Shown: in pieces, positions 1 to 6,075 of the stretch
Numbering within the stretch: position 1 is the stretch's first letter
How the letters are laid out: the number at the start of each line of letters is the position of its first letter
Assembly (NCBI GenBank): GCA_024278285.1
Contig: JAJRTM010000147.1
Coordinates: 1 to 6,678 of the forward strand
Length of the DNA: 6,678 nucleotides
Direction: 5' to 3'
From: Planctomycetota bacterium
GTDB taxonomy: Bacteria; Planctomycetota; Planctomycetia; Planctomycetales; Planctomycetaceae
Program-made: the position numbers and the translations under genes
The notes under the pieces: model-generated
The model's input: only the letters and a program-made list of their open reading frames with translations
What the model was told of the DNA's origin: nothing
The model's database searches: none

Positions 1-89
1 ACCTGCGGATTCCCATGCCCCGGGTGTGCCAGAAGCTTTCCGGTAGATACAGCAGAGATCATTAAAGTGAAGAAGGCATTTTTTTTCAT
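1..89 (-). CDS. N-terminus of an exported hypothetical protein (partial)
   Basis: This minus-strand frame starts with ATG at 89-87 and is open to the window edge, giving 29 codons. It begins MKKNAFFTLM, with lysines followed by a hydrophobic stretch (about residues 4-20) and a likely cleavage after LLA at residue 21. The mature part would begin HPGHGNP. This is a classic Sec signal peptide layout, and an early His-Pro-Gly-His-Gly after the cleavage site is something I associate with planctomycete exported proteins of unknown function. It lies downstream of nadD on the same strand, 151 bp from the nadD stop, with a strong inverted repeat between them, so co-transcription is uncertain. The ATG is followed by an A8 run and has no clear Shine-Dalgarno sequence. 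The function cannot be told from this fragment; the call rests on signal-peptide architecture only. Confidence 0.55.
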   Translation of the reverse strand, partial: MKKNAFFTLMISAVSTGKLLAHPGHGNPQ

Positions 90-124
90 GAGAGTTTCGA
101 TATTCAATTTACGAGAAAATCTGA

Positions 125-220
125 GTGAGCGGCAAGGCGCTAGCCGCCGGTATTGTGCTTTTCCACAATGGGGGCATCTCTGTTTCGATCATTACCGGCG
201 GCTAGCGCCTTGCCGCTCAC
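125..220. repeat. 28-bp perfect inverted repeat (REP-like) after nadD
   Basis: The arms at 125-152 and 193-220 are exact reverse complements over 28 bp, separated by a 40-bp loop. Each arm is GC-rich and contains its own small dyad (GCGGC...GCCGC around a GCTAGC core), so either one long stem or two short hairpins could form. It lies between the nadD stop (241) and the start of the exported-protein gene (89). It may act as a bidirectional transcript end or 3' mRNA stabiliser, but no strong T-tract follows either arm. A dispersed REP/BIME-type repeat is the likely class, inferred from base composition and palindromy. Confidence 0.8.
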
Positions 221-240
221 AATCAATGAAATATATATTT

Positions 241-846
241 TCACAATGCCCGATAAAGTCCATGTTCCTGAATATACCGTTCTACCGGGCGAGGTGTAAG
301 GAAACGGATGGAGCGTTTTTCAGAAATTCGTAAACGTAAATCGCTGGCTGAAATTGCGATTGGGGGCATCTCCAGAATGATGACTGAACGCTGGATTGAA
401 TCTGGTAAATTGCTCACTACTTGATGCAGGTCTTCGTGGGAACTATTTTCGCGATTGACTGCAACAATTTTGGCGAGCGATGCAATTCGCTGCGGTTGCC
501 TCCAGTTCGGCAAATCGATCAGCGAATCGGCCCCCATCAGAAAATGCAACTCGGCCTCCGGGAATTGTTCCGTCATTTCGGAAAGGGTTTCAACTGTATA
601 ACTGGTTCCTTCCCGTTTTAATTCACGTTGATCAACCACAAATTCTGGAAACCCAGCCGTTGCAAATTCGAGCATTTCGACCCGCTGCTTTCCCGTTGTA
701 ATTATCTGGTTCTGTTTATGAGGCGGAGAATACGCAGGCAGAAAACGAACTTCATCCAACTGACAAGCTTCGCGAGCAGTTTCCGCTAAAATCAAATGCC
801 CGTAATGAACCGGATCAAATGTGCCGCCAAAGATGCCCAGTTTCAT
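241..846 (-). CDS. nadD: nicotinate-nucleotide adenylyltransferase NadD
   Basis: NadD transfers AMP from ATP to nicotinate mononucleotide, giving deamido-NAD in the cytoplasm, the step before NAD synthetase. The 201-aa product is of normal family length. Residues 4-18 (GIFGGTFDPVHYGHL) are the nucleotidyltransferase GxFGGxFDPxHxGH signature that binds ATP phosphates. PPHK (41-44), GTSYTVETL (80-88), MGADSLIDLPNW (104-115) and ISASDLRLRI (165-174, the second ATP-binding ISxTxIR-type motif) all match the family in order, and the end YIQEHGLY (191-198) is typical. The ATG at 846-844 places the signature at the very N-terminus as expected. A weak GGA lies 7 bases upstream. An 8-bp-stem hairpin sits about 14 bases 5' of the start. 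The gene stands apart from rsfS or proA-type partners within this window. The identification is secure. Confidence 0.95.
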   Translation of the reverse strand: MKLGIFGGTFDPVHYGHLILAETAREACQLDEVRFLPAYSPPHKQNQIITTGKQRVEMLEFATAGFPEFVVDQRELKREGTSYTVETLSEMTEQFPEAELHFLMGADSLIDLPNWRQPQRIASLAKIVAVNRENSSHEDLHQVVSNLPDSIQRSVIILEMPPIAISASDLRLRISEKRSIRFLTPRPVERYIQEHGLYRAL

Positions 847-860
847 TTGTTATTCCGTAG

Positions 861-880
861 GTTAGGCTTTCCAGCCTGAC
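861..880. repeat. Small hairpin just upstream of nadD
   Basis: GTTAGGCT (861-868) and AGCCTGAC (873-880) form an 8-bp stem with one G-U pair and a TTCC loop. It would be in the nadD 5' leader, 14 bases before the start codon. It resembles short dispersed hairpin repeats of planctomycete genomes (from memory, not searched). A regulatory role is not shown. Confidence 0.4.
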
Positions 881-992
881 AAGAAAAGATGAAGAGATTG
901 AAGAGATAGCATGCGTTTTTATAAAGCCTTGCTAATCACAAACTGTGATCGATTTACAAGAAACGTCAAGCGAAATCAGAATATAAATGAAA

Positions 993-1063
993 CGCGATCT
1001 GCAATCGCGCAGCAAAAAACAGCGTGGCAAGATCCCCTCAAAGCTCAAAGCTCTTCTTGCCAC
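993..1063. repeat. Two adjacent hairpins in the nadD-tRNA intergenic region
   Basis: CGCGAT(993-998)-CTGCA-ATCGCG(1004-1009) is a perfect 6-bp stem with a 5-base loop. GTGGCAAGA (1024-1032) pairs perfectly with 1055-1063 across a 22-base loop that holds a CTCAAAG tandem (two full units plus CTC). On the minus strand the first stem is followed by TTTCATTT, so it could be a weak terminator for minus transcription. No coding sequence across 847-1250 looks real; open frames here have no family resemblance or start signals. Confidence 0.4.
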
Positions 1064-1227
1064 ACTGAATTTCAGATCGGCCCGTACGACCGATTTATTC
1101 TGTTTGAGTACAGGTTCACCGCCAAAGCAGGAATCTCTCTGCACACCCAAAGCATAGGTCAAGAAATGAACGAAGCAAATTTTATCCCGAAAGTTATCAC
1201 TCTTAAAGCATGTTATTTTGAAAGCTG

Positions 1228-1243
1228 AGTTTCACGTGAAACG
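1228..1243. promoter_or_regulatory. parS-like ParB-binding palindrome
   Basis: The 14-mer GTTTCACGTGAAAC (1229-1242) is a perfect palindrome and is identical to the core of the bacterial parS consensus TGTTTCACGTGAAACA. Only the two outermost bases differ (A at 1228, G at 1243). parS sites are bound by ParB/Spo0J, which spreads from them and works with ParA in segregating the origin region. The site lies in the non-coding stretch between nadD and tRNA-Pro, as expected for a functional site, although parS can also sit inside genes. The palindrome is seen directly; ParB binding is inferred, and no parA or parB gene is in the window. Confidence 0.65.
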
Positions 1244-1250
1244 GCATCCA

Positions 1251-1412
1251 TTAGCGAAATAAGATGAACCAACCCGCGCCTATCAGTGTCAAACTTTGTG
1301 GAATCAGCATAGCCAGGGAGCTAATTTCCAGCAGGAGGGCATACCGATAGAGTCTTTTAGCCAATTGGAAGCATAGGATTAGTTTTTGGAGAGCAATTTG
1401 GTCAAAGACCAC
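1251..1412 (-). CDS. Possible small membrane peptide (53 aa), doubtful
   Basis: A minus-strand frame opens with GTG at 1412-1410 and stops with TAA at 1253-1251. It reads VVFDQIALQKLILCFQLAKR, then a long hydrophobic part (YALLLEISSLAMLIPQ and SLTLIGAGWFILFR), which could be one or two membrane segments with Lys/Arg between. No Shine-Dalgarno precedes the GTG. A TTG at about codon 17 would give a 37-aa version starting before AKRLYRYALL. The gene would start opposite the leader side of the tRNA-Pro promoter, and its stop lies 8 bases from the parS-like site. The protein-like hydrophobic pattern argues for it; the poor start and small size argue against. It may be a remnant or chance. Confidence 0.22.
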   Translation of the reverse strand: MVFDQIALQKLILCFQLAKRLYRYALLLEISSLAMLIPQSLTLIGAGWFILFR

Positions 1413-1433
1413 AAATTTTCGAATATGGTGCTG

Positions 1434-1462
1434 TTTACAAACTCTCAGACTTATCCTACACT
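1434..1462 (+). promoter_or_regulatory. Sigma-70-type promoter of tRNA-Pro
   Basis: TTTACA (1434-1439, -35, five of six consensus bases) and TACACT (1457-1462, -10, four of six) are separated by exactly 17 bp. Transcription would begin near 1469-1470, about 6 bases before the mature tRNA 5' end, which is normal for a bacterial tRNA leader. Confidence 0.6.
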
Positions 1463-1475
1463 TCGCAAACTTAAT

Positions 1476-1549
<74 letters not shown>

Positions 1550-1903
1550 CTCACATTTCTTAACGACTTATCCTCACCACCGGATGATAAAGTGTTTTGA
1601 TTCGTCTTTAGCTGCTTTTTTGATTTTTTCGTGATTCTTCCTTCAATATTTTAGATGATGCTGGTCCTTGGTAAAGTTGTACCGGAGCGTCAGCGTCGCC
1701 AAAAACAGCGACGCCGCCAACTAATTTATTAACCATTCGTTTTGTTAGCTTTTTCGGCTCAAACCGTAAAAACATGCGAAGATTAGTAAGATCGAAAATT
1801 TCCCTGGCTCTACTGTAATCTTTCGGTTGCTGCGCCAACTCTGTAAGGTGATCAACAAGTTGCATGACCTGGTCGACTTCAGAATCACTTGAGCGAGCTG
1901 CTT

Positions 1904-1911
1904 TTGCTTTT
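1904..1911. repeat. Target-site duplication, left copy
   Basis: TTGCTTTT directly abuts the left terminal repeat of the inserted element and is identical to 2091-2098. An exact 8-bp duplication at both edges is the footprint of transposase-mediated insertion. Confidence 0.8.
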
Positions 1912-2090
1912 GGCTCATCACCAGTTCCGGGTTGATGCGAACACAATGATAATACGCCACATATTTGCACAACCTGGGAGGTCTGGGTGTGCGATTTCCG
2001 CACTGAGTAAATTGGCTAAGCTACCAGGGCGCTCCAGTTCATTACTGAGAAGACCGCCAGCGAAAATCAACCCGGAACCGGGTATGAGCC
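1912..2090. mobile_element. 179-bp MITE-like non-autonomous element
   Basis: The ends 1912-1936 and 2066-2090 are inverted repeats of 25 bp with 22 matches; both start GGCTCAT and share the 13-bp block GTTCCGGGTTGAT. Perfect 8-bp duplications (TTGCTTTT) flank it. Excising the element plus one duplication (187 bp) rejoins the recombinase reading frame as QKKA-KAARSS, which independently confirms the boundaries. It carries no plausible gene, so it would need a transposase supplied in trans. An 8-bp duplication with ends beginning GGCTC fits the ISL3 family best, from general knowledge of IS families, but IS66- or IS256-type mobilisers also make 8-bp duplications. The family call is tentative; the element itself is well supported. 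Confidence 0.8.
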
Positions 2091-2098
2091 TTGCTTTT
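2091..2098. repeat. Target-site duplication, right copy
   Basis: TTGCTTTT adjoins the right terminal repeat of the inserted element and matches 1904-1911 exactly. Confidence 0.8.
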
Positions 2099-2425
2099 TT
2101 CTGAAGATGATTCAGTTCACTCTCCAACTGCTTCTTTTTTTCAATACGTTGATTAAAAAATTTCAGTCATCGCAGCACGCTGGTCATTTGTATCTGCCAG
2201 TGCAAGGTTTTCTGATATTTTATCCAGTTGTTGTGTGATAGTATTTAATTCCGTTTGCTTCTCATTCAATTCTCTTTCAGGTTGATCATCCGCGGGCTGG
2301 GCTTGTGCCAGTTTTTCTAAGCGTAGTCGCAGCTTCTGCCTCGCAGTCGGAGAGACCAATTTTTGCCTTGTGCAAGTATAGTCCAAATCGAGTGGCAATA
2401 TTCCCATCTACCTTATCGTGGGCAC

Positions 2426-2451
2426 TGCAGTGGACCCCATTCTTTGGACAG
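2426..2451. other. Possible insertion-sequence end remnant (IS3-like)
   Basis: The run from TGCAGTGGACCCC to TTTGGACAG resembles IS3-family terminal repeats (TG...CACCCC...TTTGGACA type). It stands just outside the point where the recombinase pseudogene loses its 5' part, so an old insertion or deletion there would make sense. No matching second end and no transposase frame are seen, so this stays weak. Confidence 0.25.
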
Positions 2452-2960
2452 TTTTCTGATCACTTTAAGCTTAAATTGATTCGCCTCTTTGTATTCATGG
2501 TACTCACGGTTGAAAAGAGCTTCAGGCCTGGGAGATGACTGTATATTGTGTACGCAATGTAAAAAGGCCTTCTTTACCTGATTGGAAACTGGGCAAGCAG
2601 CAGCAACCTTGTCGCTTATACCGATGATGTGGATTTCATTTTTCTTTCAGCGTGAAAAATCGCTGATCTTTGGAGTGAAATGAGATTATCACTTGAGCTG
2701 GATCGGTAATGTTTCAAGCAGAATACCGGTAATAACGATCAGGCTGGAAGTCGCTCAAGTGATCCTGCGATTTCGCCGATCAAAAGCATGGCTCGTCGAA
2801 TGAAAAGACTTGAACCGGTGGGATACAGACGTCCCAGCCCGTTTATTTCAATGAGCCGGAATTGATCAGGAATATCGCTGTAAATCAGTCTCACAAAATG
2901 TGATACGTTTTACGGAAGTGCTGAATTATCGATAACAAACAGGGAAGTGATTGCTAACGA
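2452..2960. other. Intergenic stretch without a supported gene
   Basis: No frame on either strand has a convincing start plus protein-like content. The one clear structure is an 11-bp perfect inverted repeat, ATCACTTGAGC (2688-2698) with GCTCAAGTGAT (2753-2763), enclosing a TACCGGTA palindrome near 2724-2731. It may be decayed accessory DNA linked to the pseudogene next door, plus the promoter region of the gene at 2961, for which I could not pick a clear -35/-10 pair. Confidence 0.5.
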
Positions 2961-3470
2961 ATGGCACAAAATAATAAACGCCCCGAGTGCGTTCTCGGAT
3001 TTTATCAAGTGGTAGAACAGCCCAACGGCGAAATGTGCGGGGGCGTTCTCATTACGTCTCACCTGGGACGCCCGATCGAATTTCAATGCAGCTTGCCGGT
3101 GCGTCCCAATGCAACGCAGCAAACATTGTACGGACCAACGCTGCGTCCGTTCCTGATTGGTGAACTGATCGCCAAAGCGCTCAAGGATCGCCTGCAAGTT
3201 CTTCCGGATGTGCTTTTCGTTAATCAGCCCGAAGCGTTAAATAATCAAACCTGGAACAGCATTCCGGTTTTATGCAGCACAGAATCTGTTGAAGCAATGT
3301 TTCAGCAGGATTTTCGAGAAGAGCATTACTGGGTTGCTTCGAACCAGGAAAAAGATGTTACTAAGATTCTGGAAATAATGACGAAATATGTTCCAGATTC
3401 AGCCGACTTACAGGAGCCATTAATTCGGGTGGAACAGGCACTCAAAGAAGCAATGGGACAGGCGGCATGA
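2961..3470 (+). CDS. Hypothetical protein, 169 aa, partner of SNF2 helicase gene
   Basis: I do not recognise a named family. The protein is soluble, with no signal peptide or membrane segment. It has a likely alpha/beta N-terminal half (ECVLGFYQVVEQPNGEMCGG, residues 9-28) containing GGVLITSHLGRPIEFQ (27-42), then PVRPNATQQTLYGPTL and FLIGELIAKALKDRL, and a charged helical C-terminus (about 130-169). The pattern of GRPIEF followed by YGPTLRPFLIGE looks like a domain conserved in planctomycete hypothetical proteins (memory only). ATG 2961 is the first in-frame start after a TAA at 2955; AGGGAAG at 2941-2947 is a possible but distant (13-base) ribosome site. It lies 138 bp upstream of the co-directional helicase gene, with an inverted repeat between them, so an operon is likely but not certain. 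A role tied to the helicase is a guess from position. Confidence 0.85.
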   Translation: MAQNNKRPECVLGFYQVVEQPNGEMCGGVLITSHLGRPIEFQCSLPVRPNATQQTLYGPTLRPFLIGELIAKALKDRLQVLPDVLFVNQPEALNNQTWNSIPVLCSTESVEAMFQQDFREEHYWVASNQEKDVTKILEIMTKYVPDSADLQEPLIRVEQALKEAMGQAA

Positions 3471-3473
3471 AGG

Positions 3474-3569
3474 CAGTTGACAGTTGGCAGTTGACAGCCA
3501 GTTGAGTGCATCGTGAGGCACCTTTTTAAGTTGCACGCATTATTGGGTGTAACTGCCAACTGTCTACTG
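3474..3569. repeat. 19-bp imperfect inverted repeat between the two genes
   Basis: Arms 3474-3492 (CAGTTGACAGTTGGCAGTT) and 3551-3569 are reverse complements with 18 of 19 matches and a 58-base loop. Further CAGTTGACAG and CTACTGTCTACT repeats surround the arms. Such CAGTTGACAG-rich tracts are dispersed intergenic repeats in several bacteria, so this argues against coding use of the segment. It could attenuate or stabilise the message between the two genes. Confidence 0.65.
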
Positions 3570-3608
3570 TCTACTACTTTCAGTCTATCGAATGGAATCG
3601 ATAACGTT

Positions 3609-5474
3609 ATGAATGATGCTTACGGTAAAAATGTTTCGATGTTGCCTGGTCTACCTGCTCCTGCCAATCAGTTAAGGCTGCCGGCTCCTGTGTTGCCTCA
3701 GTTCGATTCTGATTTCGAAGTCGCTGTCATACAGGCGGGAATTAATGTGGCACTGCATCGCTGGCCGAATTTGCAGGTTCAGCAGGAAAAACTGATCACG
3801 CCTCCTGGATTTGTTCCCGGTTGGAAGCCGTATTGGCAGAAACCGAAAGCCATTCAAATTGAATTCCCCGACTTTATCGATTACCAAAAGAAGCCGGAAG
3901 AAAACGAAGAAGCGGTTCGCTCGATTAAGCCACCCGTTGCCAAAAAAGATGAAGAGGATAAAAAACCGGTTCGCAAATGCCCGACGCGCATTCAACCCCC
4001 TGCTGATGCTCTTTCGATGGAAGATCGCCTGTTCTACATTTTGCAACCGCCGCTCGAAGGTTGGCTCGCGGGGCAGGAATTGGTCATGCCTTTCGAACCT
4101 TTTTCGTATCAGTACGAAGGGATCGCGTGGATGTTTGCGCAGAAGTCTGCATTACTGGCTGACGAAATGGGCTTGGGAAAAACGATGCAGGCGATTACCG
4201 CAATCCGATTACTGTTACGCAGTGGGCAGGTACGGCGGATATTGCTTGTTTGCCCCAAGCCGTTGATCCCGAACTGGCAACGTGAATTTAAGCTATGGGC
4301 AGAAGAACTTCCAGTCACCACGATGGAAGGGGATGCGAACCGTCGCAAAATGCTGCGGGAAATGAAATCGATTCCTATTTTACTGACCAATTACGAAATT
4401 CTTGTTCGCGATTTGCAGAATGTCGATGAAGAGGATCTCCCCGGTTTCGATCTGGTCGTGCTGGATGAAGCGCAACGAATTAAAAATCGAGAATCGGTCA
4501 CTTCGCAAGTCATCCGCAGAATTCCTCGTTTGCGATCCTGGTCGCTGACGGGAACGCCGATTGAAAACCGTCCAGAAGAACTTGCTTCCATTTTCGAATT
4601 CATGGGAGTTGTGCCTGCCCGATCCAATCCCGATTTAAGGCAACTCAAAAAGCTTGCAGAGGTTTATATCCTGCGGCGAACCAAAGAAGTCGCCCAGCCG
4701 GATATGCCACCCCGTTTAGATCGCGATGCCATTCTGGAACTTTCGAATTGCCAGCAGGCTGCGTATGAAACCGCAGAGAAAGAAGGGATCGTTCAACTGA
4801 ACGATATGGGCGACGAAATTACGATCCAGCATGTATTTGAACTGGTGTTACGCTTAAAGCAGATTACAAATTTCGATCCACTCACCGGAGAGTCTGTCAA
4901 GATGGATCGCCTGATTGCAGATATGGAAGAAATTTCTGCCAGTGGAGCCAAGGCGATACTGTTCAGCCAATGGACAAAAACAATCGACTGGATTGCAGAA
5001 CGAACCAGTCAATTTGGCGCGATGGTTTATCATGGTGGCGTCCCGACAAAAAAACGAGAGCCAATCCTCAAAGAGTTCGAAGAAAATCCTGATAAACATT
5101 TATTGCTCATGAGTTACGGCACAGGAGCAGTCGGGCTGAATCTGCAGTTTTCGCAGTATGTTTTTTTGTATGACCGCTGGTGGAACCCTGCGGTGGAAGA
5201 CCAGGCGATTAACCGCGCGCATCGTATCGGCGTGAAAAATCCAGTCATTGTGACACGGTTTATCTGCAAAGATACGATTGAAGAACGAATCGATCTGGTG
5301 CTTCGGCAGAAACGGGAAATCTTCGAAAAAGTGCTCGGCGATGGCGACGTCTCGACCGAATCGCTTTCGATGAATGCTTCGGAAGTCTTCGGCCTGTTCG
5401 ATCTGAAAGCAAAAGCAGGAAAAGGAACCAAGTCGATCGGTCCACAGGGCAGCGATCATGAAAAAGCGGCGTGA
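3609..5474 (+). CDS. SNF2-family DEAD/DEAH-box ATPase (helicase-like)
   Basis: This is a two-lobe superfamily 2 SNF2 ATPase, predicted to translocate on double-stranded DNA using ATP; the substrate is unknown. With ATG 3609 it has 621 aa. A unique N-terminal region (1-165) includes a Lys/Glu/Pro-rich linker (94-123). Then come the YQYEG entry to lobe 1, Walker A DEMGLGKT (185-192), Walker B DEAQ (286-289, Gln in place of the usual His, common in bacterial SNF2 proteins) and motif [13 protein letters not shown] (312-321). Lobe 2 has AILFSQW (449-455), GTGAVGLNL (504-512), the SNF2-typical [12 protein letters not shown] and motif [12 protein letters not shown] (532-541, arginine finger region). 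All key residues are present. An in-frame GTG at 3513 would add 32 residues but falls within the inverted-repeat spacer and lacks a ribosome site; GGAA at 3594-3597 precedes ATG 3609. ATG 3639 is another option. No nuclease or methyltransferase partner is adjacent, so a defence role is not supported here. Confidence 0.93.
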   Translation: MNDAYGKNVSMLPGLPAPANQLRLPAPVLPQFDSDFEVAVIQAGINVALHRWPNLQVQQEKLITPPGFVPGWKPYWQKPKAIQIEFPDFIDYQKKPEENEEAVRSIKPPVAKKDEEDKKPVRKCPTRIQPPADALSMEDRLFYILQPPLEGWLAGQELVMPFEPFSYQYEGIAWMFAQKSALLADEMGLGKTMQAITAIRLLLRSGQVRRILLVCPKPLIPNWQREFKLWAEELPVTTMEGDANRRKMLREMKSIPILLTNYEILVRDLQNVDEEDLPGFDLVVLDEAQRIKNRESVTSQVIRRIPRLRSWSLTGTPIENRPEELASIFEFMGVVPARSNPDLRQLKKLAEVYILRRTKEVAQPDMPPRLDRDAILELSNCQQAAYETAEKEGIVQLNDMGDEITIQHVFELVLRLKQITNFDPLTGESVKMDRLIADMEEISASGAKAILFSQWTKTIDWIAERTSQFGAMVYHGGVPTKKREPILKEFEENPDKHLLLMSYGTGAVGLNLQFSQYVFLYDRWWNPAVEDQAINRAHRIGVKNPVIVTRFICKDTIEERIDLVLRQKREIFEKVLGDGDVSTESLSMNASEVFGLFDLKAKAGKGTKSIGPQGSDHEKAA

Positions 5475-5499
5475 GTGTAATGAGCCACACCTTGGCGTA

Positions 5500-5610
5500 G
5501 CAAGTAGGGTACGCTGTGCGTACCACGCGCACAGAGTAATGTAAGCTACAATGGCTATGTATCTCCTCTAACGTGAGTCACAATTGGTGTGCACAGCACA
5601 CCCTACTTCC
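5500..5610. repeat. Facing pair of REP-like hairpins after the helicase gene
   Basis: GGTACGC-TGT-GCGTACC (5508-5524) and GGTGTGC-ACA-GCACACC (5586-5602) are each perfect 7-bp stems with 3-base loops. The larger units 5500-5523 and 5587-5610 are also reverse complements of each other (19 of 24 bases, both with the AAGTAGGG edge), so this is two inverted copies of one REP-like repeat about 62 bp apart. The differences in the first copy are compensated so that both stems stay perfect, which suggests the hairpin itself is under selection. It is a possible transcript end for the helicase gene, though no T-tract follows. Confidence 0.7.
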
Positions 5611-5644
5611 TGAAAGAACCGCAAGCAATATCGATTGGTCAGGC

Positions 5645-5911
5645 CGAATAAAGGTGTCAGGAACGAATGGCACTGTCGGGGTCGGAGTATACAGGAAATG
5701 CACAACTTAGGGGGCGGCATTCACCCTTCCCGGTCGTGTGTATTTATCCCAATATACTAATAAATGGTTCGTTTTCTTGGTCACGACAGTGCCATTCGTG
5801 TCAGGAACCTTTTATTACGATTCTCTGGTCATATTCAGGGATTCTTTGTGATTTCATGGTCAGTTGATTGGCTTTCTCACAAACAATGGTTCCTGACACG
5901 AATGGCACTGT
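5645..5911. repeat. Composite palindromic repeat, copy 1
   Basis: The segment 5645-5899 is repeated at 6086-6340 (247 of 255 bases equal). Inside it, GAATGGCACTGTCG (5665-5678) and its reverse complement (5784-5797) bound a 133-bp element. That element is abutted on both sides by the 11-bp direct repeat GTGTCAGGAAC (5654-5664 and 5798-5808). A second pair, GTGTCAGGAACC (5798-5809) and GGTTCCTGACAC (5888-5899), bounds the right half. After 5899 comes GAATGGCACTGT (5900-5911), making 5888-5911 a 24-bp perfect inverse of 5786-5809. Open frames across it differ only through the repeat and carry no recognisable protein, so it is treated as non-coding, REPIN-like DNA. Confidence 0.85.
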
Positions 5912-6075
5912 TGCTTGTTATTAAAGGACTTGTGGCGATTGCTTTGGTTTGTGCTTTTTTTGATGAGCGCGCAGCCATTTCGTCAGCTACGCACGATTGA
6001 AAAATATTTACGTAGTCGCTGAGTTATTTTCTAATTGATCTTCCTGAAAAAACTTCGCTGGTCTACAATTCGGGC
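5912..6075. other. Spacer between the two composite repeats
   Basis: No gene or RNA is recognised here. The frame running out of copy 1 (ending ERAAISSATHD at 5998) is only a continuation of repeat sequence. No terminal duplication was found that would explain how copy 2 arrived. Confidence 0.4.

Larger units (their letters stand above)
1608..2407 (-). pseudogene. Decayed serine-recombinase-type gene (C-terminal part)
   Basis: Three minus-strand pieces belong to one former protein. Piece 1 (2407 down to about 2160) reads SPTARQKLRLRLEKLAQAQ, then a charged heptad-like stretch ending DQRAAMTEIF. It is then off by one base in the A6 run at 2155-2160; with one A fewer it continues NQRIEKKKQLESELNHLQ. 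That piece is cut at 2098 by a transposable insertion, and the last piece (1903 to 1608) reads SSDSEVDQVMQLVDHL through LRMFLRFEPKKLTKRMVNKL to VAVFGDADAPVQLYQGP. A coiled coil followed by this Arg/Lys-rich end resembles the C-terminus of large serine recombinases in Planctomycetes; this family call is from memory and moderate. The resolvase catalytic domain and the zinc-ribbon are absent, so the 5' end is lost near 2407. No function is expected. Confidence 0.6.

Noticed and set aside
911..1228. 105-codon open frame on the plus strand between nadD and the parS-like site
   Set aside because: It spans two hairpins, has no ribosome site, and its product has low-complexity, non-family-like composition. 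The reverse-strand frame at 932-1162 is equally unconvincing.
1550..1630. Terminator after tRNA-Pro
   Set aside because: TTATC...GATAA around 1569-1590 is weak, with a bulge, and the T-runs at 1615-1629 are not preceded by a stable stem.
1918..2127. 69-codon minus-strand frame as a separate gene
   Set aside because: Its first part is recombinase sequence and the rest is read through the inserted 179-bp element, ending inside it.
2305..2538. 77-codon plus-strand frame opposite the recombinase 5' end
   Set aside because: It is antisense to the recognisable coiled-coil piece and crosses the possible IS end; no family resemblance.
2535..2640. Short frames such as one with LVAYTDDVDFIF, resembling a reverse-transcriptase YADD motif
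   Set aside because: Only about a dozen residues look similar, the rest of the domain is absent, and the YxDD core is not exact.
3609..5474. Helicase as part of an antiphage system (DISARM- or Zorya-like)
   Set aside because: No methyltransferase, nuclease or other defence partner is present on either side within the window; a lone SNF2 ATPase is not evidence of defence.
5667..6000. Open frames through repeat copy 1 (66 and 78 codons)
   Set aside because: They are repeat sequence read in frame; the same frames occur in copy 2 and diverge to unrelated tails where the repeat ends.
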